Source of the DNA: Acidobacteria bacterium 28-9
GTDB taxonomy: Bacteria > Acidobacteriota > Blastocatellia > Pyrinomonadales > Pyrinomonadaceae
DNA length: 64,000 nt
Direction of reading: 5' to 3'
Assembly (NCBI GenBank): GCA_002050355.1
Contig: MWYY01000049.1
Location: forward strand, 1 to 64,000
A model generated the notes under the pieces. It was not told the DNA's origin and ran no database searches. It saw nothing but the letters and a program-made list of their open reading frames with translations. Below, piece after piece: positions 1 through 7,676 of this stretch (position 1 is the stretch's first letter; the number at the start of each line of letters is the position of its first letter). The position numbers and the translations under genes are program-made.

Positions 1-2
1 AA

Positions 3-953
3 TTAATAAGCTTTTGTCCCGACCTTTTGCACATTAGGGGGTTGAACGATGTCAGCTTCATCGGCGCATATCTAGGTTGGAAAGCGGACATCCCGCTGGG
101 CGGCTCCTGGCATACAAATCTGCACGAATTCGCCGCTCACCGGCTGGCGAAAATGTTTCGATTTATGCCCGAAACCGCCGTTTCCAAGCTGACGAATTTT
201 GCCGAAAGAAAAATTCTTGACGGTTCGGTTCTTTATTATAAAATACCGAAAGTCGTTCTGGCACCGAATCAGGAATTGGTTGACCTGCTCGGCAGAGGCA
301 CTCGCAGAAAGGCTTTTCTGATGACGCGCGGCGTTGATACGGAAATTTTCTCGCCCGCCAGAAGAACCGCGGACGACGGCGTTTTCCGCTTTGGCTTTGT
401 CGGCAGACTTCGCGCTGAAAAAAATGTGCGGATGCTGGCTGATTTGGAAAAGGAGTTGATAAAAGCAGGCAAAACGAACTTTAAGTTTTTAATAATCGGC
501 GAAGGCAACGAGCGCGATTTTTTGCAAAAAAATCTGCGGCAAGCTGAATTTACGGGCTTTCTCGACGGCGCAAAATTATCTGAAGCATATGCAAATATGG
601 ACGTATTCGTGTTTCCTTCAGAAACCGACGCCTTCGGCAACGTCGTCCAGGAAGCAAACGCTTCGGGTGTTCCGTCAATCGTGACAAATCAGGGCGGACC
701 GAAATTTATCGTCCGGCACAATGAAACGGGATTTATTGCCAAAAACTTTGACGATTTTGTAAAATTTTCGCTCGAATTGATGAACAATCCGGAAAAACTG
801 GCGAAAATGAAAATCGCTTCGCGCGAGTTTGCGCGGTCGCGTTCCTGGGATTCGGTTTTTGTAAAAGTTTATCAAGCCTACGGCGAGTGCCTCAGAATTC
901 ACCGCGAAAATTTGAAATCAAATGCCGCCGCTTCCGCCGCATCTTCGATATGA
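3..953 (+). CDS. GT4 family glycosyltransferase, 5' end cut by window edge
   Basis: Probable sugar transferase of the GT-B fold, GT4 family, acting on a cell-envelope or exopolysaccharide glycan; donor and acceptor cannot be read from sequence. The frame is open to the left edge, so the true start lies outside the window. An internal TTG at 27 would begin inside the N-terminal Rossmann half, which includes the family-like stretch GGSWHTNLHEF. The C-terminal nucleotide-sugar half shows FGFVGRLRAEKN, then FPSETDAFGNVVQEANASG, the GT4 E-x7-E type site. The stop overlaps the next start (ATGA at 950-953), so the two genes are translationally coupled. Family is confident, substrate unknown. Confidence 0.88.
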   Translation, partial: LISFCPDLLHIRGLNDVSFIGAYLGWKADIPLGGSWHTNLHEFAAHRLAKMFRFMPETAVSKLTNFAERKILDGSVLYYKIPKVVLAPNQELVDLLGRGTRRKAFLMTRGVDTEIFSPARRTADDGVFRFGFVGRLRAEKNVRMLADLEKELIKAGKTNFKFLIIGEGNERDFLQKNLRQAEFTGFLDGAKLSEAYANMDVFVFPSETDAFGNVVQEANASGVPSIVTNQGGPKFIVRHNETGFIAKNFDDFVKFSLELMNNPEKLAKMKIASREFARSRSWDSVFVKVYQAYGECLRIHRENLKSNAAASAASSI

Positions 954-1780
954 AAGAAATGACATTTGAAACGCCGCCGCCGATACTTGCCGCCGCTGCT
1001 GTTCCGCCGACCAAGACGATTAGCGAAGCCTTGAGCGGTGTTTGGCGCGACCCGGCGCAGCTTGTCCGGCACTGGAATTACAAAGGCGCGATTATGAGCG
1101 GCAGCCTGCGCGCGCCGATTTTTCTGATTACCTATCTGGTCGGACGCGAAAGCATAAAGCTCGCGCTCGGTGCGGCATTCGCGCAGTTTGTTTTTCGCTT
1201 TATCTTTGCCGGAGTCGGCGGCGCGCTGATTCAAGCGTTTCGTCGTGTCGAACCGGCTTGGAAAGCGCTCGCAGCTATTTTGCTAATCGTTCCGGTCATC
1301 AGCCATATTTTCGAGTTTTTGGTACAAACTGGTTTCGCGCATTTTACTCAAACCAGCGACCACACGGACGTAGCGATTATTCGCTCGATTTGCCTCTCGA
1401 TTTTGTCGGCATTCTTTAGTTTGTTTATTATGCGACGCAACGTGATGATCGTCGGCGAAGCGGAAAGCAAATCGATTTGGAGCGATTTGGGTAATCTTCC
1501 CGTTTTGATTTTCGAATTCATAATGTTCATACCGCTTGAAATTACCAAAATGCTGCGGCGCGGCGATTATCTACGCGCTCTGGCTAGCGTTGCGGCGTTT
1601 GGAATTTTTGCCGAACTTCTCGGTTGGGCTATTGTTAATAAACCTTATTGGACATACAACAAAGGCAAAATGAGCATTGCCTCGTTTTGGGGAATTGACG
1701 GAATCATTCTTTTGTTGATGTGCGTCGGGTTGGCGGCAATTGTTGTTCCTCGAAACGCAAAATCATCTGAAGATGTGTGA
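950..1780 (+). CDS. Polytopic membrane protein of unknown function
   Basis: A 276-residue protein starting at the ATG that overlaps the upstream stop as ATGA; an in-frame TTG at 887 would give an implausible basic leader. After a soluble N-terminus of about 45 residues there are roughly five or six hydrophobic segments, with a conserved-looking loop around VGEAESKSIWSDLGNLP. I do not recognise the family. The position between two GT4 glycosyltransferases, with coupling to the first, suggests a role in envelope glycan assembly or transport, but that is context only. Confidence 0.72.
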   Translation: MKEMTFETPPPILAAAAVPPTKTISEALSGVWRDPAQLVRHWNYKGAIMSGSLRAPIFLITYLVGRESIKLALGAAFAQFVFRFIFAGVGGALIQAFRRVEPAWKALAAILLIVPVISHIFEFLVQTGFAHFTQTSDHTDVAIIRSICLSILSAFFSLFIMRRNVMIVGEAESKSIWSDLGNLPVLIFEFIMFIPLEITKMLRRGDYLRALASVAAFGIFAELLGWAIVNKPYWTYNKGKMSIASFWGIDGIILLLMCVGLAAIVVPRNAKSSEDV

Positions 1781-1856
1781 TTAAACCGTCGTTTCCGGTT
1801 AAAATTAACTCTTGTGCCGGTGCGCAAACGAGTCAAGATTTTTTAAAGACAGACAA

Positions 1857-3224
1857 GTGATAAACAAACCTCTGAAATCAGTCCATATCACGAATTTTTA
1901 CCACAAAAATTCGGGCGGTATCAGCACATCTTACAATAATCTGCTCGCCGCCGCAGAACGTCATCAACGTTATATTCGCCTGATTGTGCCGGGCGAACTG
2001 GAAGAAATCGAGCATGTCAACGAATTTGCGAAAATTTATTATGTTCCCGCCAAATTCTCGCCCGTTTTCGACAAACGCTACCGCATAATGATGCCCTGGC
2101 AATATATGCCGGACGGCTCAACCATCCGCAAAATCCTGCTTGCGGAGATGCCGGATATAGTCGAAGTCACAGACAAATACACGCTCTCGATGATGGGCGC
2201 GATGATACGCATCGGCAAATTTCGGCAGCTCGGACGCCCGATGCTCGTGCATTTTTCCTGCGAGCGTATGGACGACAATGTGGCTTCTTTTATGACGAAA
2301 GGCGCGGCGGGAAAATGGCTTTCGCATCTCGTAATGGGCGTGTATAATTTTGCTTCCTACGATTTTCACATTGCAAACTCGGCATACACGGCTCAGGAAT
2401 TTTACGAATCAATCGAGGCGGAAAACAATTCACCGATTTCCAGACGGCTTTTAAATTTTTCATGGCGTTTTTTCAAAGCGGCAAAAGTTCCCGTTAGTAA
2501 GCGTATTTTTGTTTGTCCGCGCGGTGTTGACTCGGAAAGATTTAATCCAAATCGAAAATCTGACGATGTGAAACGCGAAATGCGCACGCGTGCCGGGATT
2601 CCCGAAAATTCGATTGTTCTGCTTTACGCGGGCAGGATTTCGCCGGAGAAAAATATCGGACTTTTGGTTGAAATGATGGAAATTCTTGCAAAAGACACCG
2701 GAAAAGATTTTCGTCTTTTGGTTGCGGGCGCGGGACCACAGAGCGACTGGCTCAAGGAAGAAACCGAAAAGCGTTTTCTGAATAAAGTCGTTTTGCTCGG
2801 GCATCTCGACAAAGAAATTCTAGCGAATTATTACGCCAACGCAGACGTTTTCGTTCATCCGAATCCACGCGAACCGTTTGGCATCGCTCCTTTGGAAGCA
2901 ATGGCTTCCGGTGTTCCGACGCTTGCGCCGAACGCGGGCGGAATTTTGTCTTATGCGACAAACGAAAACGCCTGGCTCGTCGAACCGACGGCGGAAAATT
3001 TTGCAAGCGCGGCGCGTGAAATCGTTGAAAATCCAGCGTTAAAAGAAGAAAAAATTGCCACAGCTTTGCAAACGGCGCGAAGCAACACTTGGGAAAAATC
3101 CACCAATCGTCTGCTTGCAACATACGATGAAGCGTACGATTATTTTCAAAAACACAAGGAACTTTTTGCTTACAGTGAAAAGCCGGAAAATTTTGATTTT
3201 GCGTCAGAATTGTTGAAAGATTAG
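1857..3224 (+). CDS. GT4 family glycosyltransferase
   Basis: Full-length GT-B glycosyltransferase of about 455 residues. The N-terminal acceptor half begins KSVHITNFYHKNSGGISTSY, with the glycine-rich turn usual near the start of GT4 enzymes. The C-terminal half has LLYAGRISPEKNI (nucleotide-sugar loop) and HPNPREPFGIAPLEAMASG (E-x7-E). The frame opens at a TTG at 1812, but the GTG at 1857 places the protein start just before the first beta strand and is preferred; no strong Shine-Dalgarno supports either. It is separated by 76 nt from the membrane protein upstream and probably belongs to the same glycan locus. Confidence 0.88.
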   Translation: MINKPLKSVHITNFYHKNSGGISTSYNNLLAAAERHQRYIRLIVPGELEEIEHVNEFAKIYYVPAKFSPVFDKRYRIMMPWQYMPDGSTIRKILLAEMPDIVEVTDKYTLSMMGAMIRIGKFRQLGRPMLVHFSCERMDDNVASFMTKGAAGKWLSHLVMGVYNFASYDFHIANSAYTAQEFYESIEAENNSPISRRLLNFSWRFFKAAKVPVSKRIFVCPRGVDSERFNPNRKSDDVKREMRTRAGIPENSIVLLYAGRISPEKNIGLLVEMMEILAKDTGKDFRLLVAGAGPQSDWLKEETEKRFLNKVVLLGHLDKEILANYYANADVFVHPNPREPFGIAPLEAMASGVPTLAPNAGGILSYATNENAWLVEPTAENFASAAREIVENPALKEEKIATALQTARSNTWEKSTNRLLATYDEAYDYFQKHKELFAYSEKPENFDFASELLKD

Positions 3225-3302
3225 TTTAGCCGCTAATAAACACGACGGAATACGAAAATAAATTTGTGTGCGTTTAGTGTTTGCCGTCGGTTTTATTTCA
3301 AA

Positions 3303-4400
3303 ATGCTTGAATTAGTTTTTGCCAATTTGAAAACACGTCCGTTTCGCACGCTGATAAGCATCGTCGGCGTTGCGCTCGGCGTCGTTTTGGTCGTTTTGTT
3401 CACCGGTCTGGCGCGCGGAATGTCTAATGATATGGCGCGTCGCGCTTTTAACTTGAAAGCGGAAATCCTTTTTACGCGCGCAGGCGCAATGAACCTGACA
3501 AGTTCGAGTTTGAACGTCAGCACGGCTTACGCTTCAAAGCTGCTTGAAATAGAAGGCGTCCAAACGGTTGTGCCGGTCGGTCGCTACATTACGTCGAACG
3601 CGAAAGCACGCTGGGGACTCGAGCAAATTGACGGCGTCGAATGGCAACCGTTTGCCGAGATGAACGAAATGCAAATTCTTCAAGGTCGCGCCGCAACCGC
3701 CGCCGATGAAGTAATTTTAGACGAGCGCAAAATGCTCGACGAGAAATACAAACTTGGCGACGGAATTGAGCTTTTCGGGAAATCTTATAAAATTGTCGGA
3801 GTTTTTGCGCCGCCTTCGGGTGCGCGCATAAAAATGTCGCTTGCTGCGTTGCAGGACGCACTTCAGGCGGAAAATAAATGCACGTATATTTTGGTCAAAC
3901 TCAAAGACGGCGTAGATGTTGACGAAGCCGCACGCCGAATAGACGAAACTTTGCCGGGCAATAAAGTAAATTTAACGCGCGATTTAGTAATTGACCAGCA
4001 GGAGAGAGTTCCGGCTTTAAATTTGTTTTTGCGTGTTCTGGTCGGTTTAGGCGCGTCCGTCTCGACAATTTTCGTTCTGCTTTCGATGTATACGACGATA
4101 ACCGAACGGCGCAAGGAAATCGGCATCTTAAAATCTCTCGGCGCGTCGAAATCTTTTATTATAAAAGTCATCGAAGGCGAAGCATTTATGATTGGCATTT
4201 TCGGCGTGCTTTTCGGCTTCGTCGTTTCATTCTTAGCTTCATATTTGATTGCGAAAAGTTTCGATTTGCAGTTTGAATTCTCACGCGACTGGATTTTAAC
4301 GGCGATTGCGATTGCCATCGGCGGTAGTCTCGTCGGCGCGCTCTATCCGGCGTGGCGCGCGTCAGACATTGACCCGGTTTTGGTTTTAACCAACGAGTAA
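3303..4400 (+). CDS. MacB/FtsX-like ABC transporter permease
   Basis: A 365-residue inner-membrane permease of the MacB/LolC type. A first membrane helix at about residues 15-40 is followed by a periplasmic MacB_PCD-type domain of roughly 190 residues, then three C-terminal helices. The cytoplasmic coupling loop reads ERRKEIGILKSLGAS and the C-terminus ends YPAWRASDIDPVLVLTNE, both typical of the family. The ATG at 3303 is preferred over an upstream in-frame start at 3264. No ATPase or membrane-fusion partner lies next to it, so its partner must be elsewhere. Substrate unknown; lipoprotein or lipid export and cell-division roles are all possible. Confidence 0.88.
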   Translation: MLELVFANLKTRPFRTLISIVGVALGVVLVVLFTGLARGMSNDMARRAFNLKAEILFTRAGAMNLTSSSLNVSTAYASKLLEIEGVQTVVPVGRYITSNAKARWGLEQIDGVEWQPFAEMNEMQILQGRAATAADEVILDERKMLDEKYKLGDGIELFGKSYKIVGVFAPPSGARIKMSLAALQDALQAENKCTYILVKLKDGVDVDEAARRIDETLPGNKVNLTRDLVIDQQERVPALNLFLRVLVGLGASVSTIFVLLSMYTTITERRKEIGILKSLGASKSFIIKVIEGEAFMIGIFGVLFGFVVSFLASYLIAKSFDLQFEFSRDWILTAIAIAIGGSLVGALYPAWRASDIDPVLVLTNE

Positions 4401-4403
4401 GAG

Positions 4404-4470
4404 TAATGGTGAATGGTGCATGTAAGAAATCCCTTTTGATTCACCATTCATCATTCATCATTCACCATTA
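4404..4470. repeat. Inverted heptamer array, TGGTGAA word
   Basis: The left arm is taatggtgaatggtg followed by catg; the right arm is three to four copies of TTCATCA/TTCACCA ending in ccatta. The arms are reverse complements apart from two mismatches and enclose a loop of about 15 nt. The array fills the gap between convergent genes, and its terminal TTA is the stop codon (TAA on minus) of the acyltransferase. It could act as a bidirectional terminator. Confidence 0.85.
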
Positions 4471-5961
4471 TTTAATAATTTCCTCGATTTCCTTTTGCAG
4501 CGTTTCTCTCTCGACCAGTAATCTCAAGAACAGCGCGCGCTGGCGAAACAACAGCCACGTTGCTTTTATCCAAATAGTCATATCAATCACCGTTTCAAAC
4601 GAGCGCAGCGCGACGTAGCCGCACAAAATCGCAATCGGTATAGAAGCGAGCGCAAACTGCCAGCCGAAAAACCAGAAGATAACGGCGGAAACAACGAGCC
4701 ACGTTAGCGGCATAAACACCATCGCTGCGAGGATTTTGTAGGTTGAGCCAGCTTCGTCCGCGCCATGCGTTTTGAACATTAAGCCGACGAGATTTGAGAA
4801 AAGATACGCCGGCGAATGGACAATCGCGCCGATAATCGAGAGCGGCGCGAGCAGAATTAAAATAATATTTCGCAAAACCAAATAACGAAAAACATACGCC
4901 GTCGGGTGCTGCAAAACCGAAAGACTCGTCGCAGTTACGCCGCTTGTTGCCAGTTCGCTTTCGTATCGTTCGATTTTTTCGCTTAGCTCACGCATCTTTT
5001 CGGGATTGTTTTGTCCGAGAAGCCGGTATTTATCCGCCAAATCCCGAAGACGCAGAAAACTTTGCGACAAGGTTTGCTTGAACAAAAGATTTTCATAAAC
5101 GGACGAAAACAAGGCTTCGGCTTTGAGAACCGTGTCGAGTTCTTCCGCCGTTTCAAGATTTAAGGTGGTATTTCGCAAAGCCGTCTCAATTCGGTTTGTC
5201 AATTGCCGCACGGCTTCGCGCGGCGGCTCGCCGTTTTTGTCCAGTCCGACCGGCGCGACATCGAGCGTTTCGCCGTAGCGAATCAACGCTTCACTGCGAA
5301 AAGCAGTTTTGGAAGTGTAATAAAGCCCGACCGCCATTATTTTTAGAGATAAAGGATTAAGGATTAAGGATGAATCAGAAGGATTTTCTTCTTTCATCCC
5401 TTCGCCTTCATCCTTCATCCTTTGTCCCGCGCCGAGCGCGCCGAGAGCAATACGCGCCGCGCCGCTCTTCAAAGGCTGCAATTCGGTTTCGTCGTGCGAG
5501 ATGCCTTCGGGGAAAATTGCAATACAGCGATTTCGTGCGAGCAGCGCGCGGCAAATCTCAAATATTCCAAAGTTTTTTCGCATCTCCAAATTCGCGTCAA
5601 TCTGCCGATAGACCGGCAAAACTTCGAGCGCACGCATTAGAAATGCAGCGAATTTCATCGAAAAAATTGTAGATTTCGCAAGAAAAGAGATGCGGCGCGC
5701 GAGTGAAACAAAAACAAGTGCCGGGTCAATCAAACCGTTTGGATGGTTGAGAACAAAAATCACGGCGCCTGACCGCGGAACTTTCTCGATGCCCGTCGCT
5801 TCGATACGCCGAAAAAAAAGCCGCAGCGCAATGGAAATTATGGCGTGCAGAACGCGGCGAAAAAGCGTGCCTTTACCGAGAAAAATCATTTCCCAAAGCC
5901 GCAGAATTTTTACGCTTTCCGGCTTTTCGGAACGTTGATTTTGCTCGCTGGAAATTTCCAA
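4468..5961 (-). CDS. PlsC-like glycerol-phosphate acyltransferase with C-terminal membrane region
   Basis: Predicted membrane-bound acyltransferase that would transfer an acyl chain to (lyso)phosphatidic acid or a related acceptor. The HX4D-type box is LNHPNGLIDP (residues 71-80), with the conserved histidine at 73 and aspartate at 79; the second box is FPEG (150-153). At 497 residues it is about twice as long as simple PlsC proteins: a helical region and several C-terminal membrane segments (about 365-470) follow the catalytic domain. Residues about 179-207 are encoded by an inverted AAGGATT/AAGGATG array and look like an in-frame insertion inside the acyltransferase domain. Natural substrate not assigned. 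Confidence 0.85.
   Translation of the reverse strand: MEISSEQNQRSEKPESVKILRLWEMIFLGKGTLFRRVLHAIISIALRLFFRRIEATGIEKVPRSGAVIFVLNHPNGLIDPALVFVSLARRISFLAKSTIFSMKFAAFLMRALEVLPVYRQIDANLEMRKNFGIFEICRALLARNRCIAIFPEGISHDETELQPLKSGAARIALGALGAGQRMKDEGEGMKEENPSDSSLILNPLSLKIMAVGLYYTSKTAFRSEALIRYGETLDVAPVGLDKNGEPPREAVRQLTNRIETALRNTTLNLETAEELDTVLKAEALFSSVYENLLFKQTLSQSFLRLRDLADKYRLLGQNNPEKMRELSEKIERYESELATSGVTATSLSVLQHPTAYVFRYLVLRNIILILLAPLSIIGAIVHSPAYLFSNLVGLMFKTHGADEAGSTYKILAAMVFMPLTWLVVSAVIFWFFGWQFALASIPIAILCGYVALRSFETVIDMTIWIKATWLLFRQRALFLRLLVERETLQKEIEEIIK
5351..5423. repeat. Inverted AAGGATT/AAGGATG array inside the acyltransferase gene
   Basis: The left arm is three copies of aaggatt/aaggatg; the right arm contains catcctt repeated, reverse complementary to the left. 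The length keeps the reading frame open, so on the minus strand it encodes a hydrophilic segment of about 29 residues. The architecture is the same as the intergenic arrays, but the site is intragenic. Confidence 0.8.
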
Positions 5962-6042
5962 TTGTTGTTAGATTATGTCGATTTTTCATCAATTGCCATT
6001 AAATTACGGGCAATTTAACAATTATTAAGGCAGCTTTTTGGA

Positions 6043-6090
6043 AGGTGAAAAATTTATGAATATATTTAAAAATCACTAAACTTTTCACCT
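6043..6090. repeat. Short inverted repeat between the acyltransferase and the RraB-like gene
   Basis: Perfect 9-nt arms, aggtgaaaa and ttttcacct, are separated by about 30 nt of A+T-rich sequence. It lies in the 146-nt gap downstream of the minus-strand RraB-like gene. It could be a weak terminator or processing site; no U-run follows closely. Confidence 0.4.
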
Positions 6091-6107
6091 CTAATTCTAT
6101 TACCAAT

Positions 6108-6515
6108 TTAAGAAGGCGATTCGACTTCAAGGTCTTCTTCGTCATCATAATCGCCTTCTTCGCCAAATTCCCAGCCGTCGTAAGTCGCAACTTGAAATTC
6201 ATCGGCGAGTTTGGCAAATTCGACGTTTCTCTGCGCCAGAGATTCGGGCGTGTGCGTCTCGACTTTATCAATGTGCAGCAGATACTCGCCGGTAGATTCG
6301 TCGGTTTGCTCGTCGCCAAGTTCGTAAATGCCGATGAAATCGTAATTTTCTTCTTCAAGACGCTCGCCGAGATTTTCCAGCTTTTCAGCGTCCGTGTCTA
6401 CGAAATAAAAGCTGTAAAGCATCGGCTCATCAATTTTCCAATTATCTTCGCGCGTCGCGGCGGCAAAAATTTCTTTTATTCCCTCGATTTGCGATTCAGT
6501 GTCTTTAAATTCCAT
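6108..6515 (-). CDS. RraB-like protein (ribonuclease E regulator family)
   Basis: A 135-residue acidic protein resembling RraB, which binds RNase E and modulates RNA decay in enterobacteria. Visible family signs are the C-terminal stretch TPESLAQRNVEFAKLADEF, then YDGWEFG, then an acidic tail; an acidic N-terminal helix is also present. A good Shine-Dalgarno (GAGGAG on the minus strand) lies just before the ATG, inside the end of the upstream gene, and only 2 nt separate the two genes, so they are probably one operon. Whether it regulates an RNase E/G here is inference. Confidence 0.72.
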   Translation of the reverse strand: MEFKDTESQIEGIKEIFAAATREDNWKIDEPMLYSFYFVDTDAEKLENLGERLEEENYDFIGIYELGDEQTDESTGEYLLHIDKVETHTPESLAQRNVEFAKLADEFQVATYDGWEFGEEGDYDDEEDLEVESPS

Positions 6516-6517
6516 TG

Positions 6518-6781
6518 TTACTCCTCATCGTCTCCGGCGATGTGCGCGATGTCCGAAGACCTGTCCGAATAATCCTGAATCGCGCCGACGCCGCTTGTCG
6601 GTTCTGAATCTTCATAATTTTCAAGCGAATGGTCTTGTCCGGTTTTCTGATTTTTTTTGCCGCTGGAAATCGCATTCATATCTTCGTCGGAAATCGTGCC
6701 GTCGCCGCCCGGAATATCACGCCCCGTTTTAGTTGTGTCCATTGCTCTGTCAATAAATACGTCGTCATTTTCCTGTGCCAT
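6518..6781 (-). CDS. Small acidic hypothetical protein
   Basis: An 87-residue hydrophilic protein rich in Asp, Glu, Ser and Gly, with no signal peptide or membrane segment and the look of an intrinsically disordered polypeptide. I do not recognise a family. It sits 2 nt upstream of the RraB-like gene and a Shine-Dalgarno (GGGAG on minus) lies before its ATG, which supports a real coding region. A role with the RraB-like protein is possible but unproven. Confidence 0.6.
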   Translation of the reverse strand: MAQENDDVFIDRAMDTTKTGRDIPGGDGTISDEDMNAISSGKKNQKTGQDHSLENYEDSEPTSGVGAIQDYSDRSSDIAHIAGDDEE

Positions 6782-6868
6782 TTTTTTCTCCCTTAAAGTT
6801 AAAATTTGAAAACTTATCTCAATACTTTGTTCTGCTCAATTTTTTTACAAACCAATTATGACTTTCTG

Positions 6869-7654
6869 CTAAGATAAACGAAATCCTGTTGTCAGAGTTG
6901 TTCCGACAATTCTAATTTTTGTAATATTCGGCGGTCCTTCATAACCGCGATACGTTTCGATTATCACGATTGCCCCGCGCGGCTCGAACGGACTCAGCAA
7001 ACTGCCGGAAATCTCCGCATTCCTAAAAGATTCATATTTCTTCGGGTCAAATTTTTTTTCGTAAATCGTTTTTCTTCCCTTTTCCTTTGAAATTAACTGC
7101 AAAATAACATTACCCGTCACTGCGTATTCATTATTAACCGTTATGTTGACCTTAATTTCAGGAGTCAGCACATCTTTCTTATAATTGATTGCAGGATTTT
7201 GCAAAGCAAACTGCTTTTGCGCCCTGATGCGGTATTGAGCCAGTTTTTGAGAAAACTCTTTCTGATTTTTTGCCCAATACTTTTTGAGCGTAACTTGAGA
7301 GTTTCCGTCGCTGTTATAACTGCGTTCCCAAAGAATTTTGTCAGTCCGCAAATCCTGAATGACCAATTTCGCAAAATAGCAGCCGCATGCTTCGTCGGCA
7401 GGTTCGACATAGAAAGCGAATTTGCCGTCTTTTGACCAACCGATTGGATAAAACTCTTCCCTCAGCAAAATCCCTTTTTTCTCTTCTTCGACGGCATTTT
7501 TGTCGCCTTTCAACATTAGTCGCGTCGGTTGAGCGTATAAAACATTTGATTGTTTGCCCTGCGCTTTACAGGGAATTTGCCCGAACAAAAATATTGCGAA
7601 AAGCGCGATTGCCGGAACATTTATTTTTCGCAGCAAAATGAATTTGTCTTTCAT
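6869..7654 (-). CDS. Secreted hypothetical protein
   Basis: A 261-residue protein. The chosen ATG at 7654 gives a clear signal peptide: a basic start, a hydrophobic core ending IFLFGQI, and cleavage near CKAQG. The longer frame to 7792 overlaps lysS and lacks this logic. The mature part has a beta-rich look with GWSKDGKFAFYVEPADE, typical of proteins that report on modelled or measured properties, followed by DEACGCYFAK with two close cysteines. Lys/Tyr-rich strands fill the C-terminal half. Family not recognised. It lies 22 nt downstream of lysS on the same strand and may be cotranscribed. Confidence 0.62.
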   Translation of the reverse strand: MKDKFILLRKINVPAIALFAIFLFGQIPCKAQGKQSNVLYAQPTRLMLKGDKNAVEEEKKGILLREEFYPIGWSKDGKFAFYVEPADEACGCYFAKLVIQDLRTDKILWERSYNSDGNSQVTLKKYWAKNQKEFSQKLAQYRIRAQKQFALQNPAINYKKDVLTPEIKVNITVNNEYAVTGNVILQLISKEKGRKTIYEKKFDPKKYESFRNAEISGSLLSPFEPRGAIVIIETYRGYEGPPNITKIRIVGTTLTTGFRLS

Positions 7655-7676
7655 AAAATTACTTTTCGGCTGTGTC

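Noticed and set aside
27-953. TTG at 27 as the start of the first glycosyltransferase
   Set aside because: The same frame is open to the left edge and the Rossmann core would be cut, so the gene is partial at its 5' end.
4406-4618. Plus-strand open frame after the ABC permease
   Set aside because: It is made of the inverted repeat array and the antisense of the acyltransferase end.
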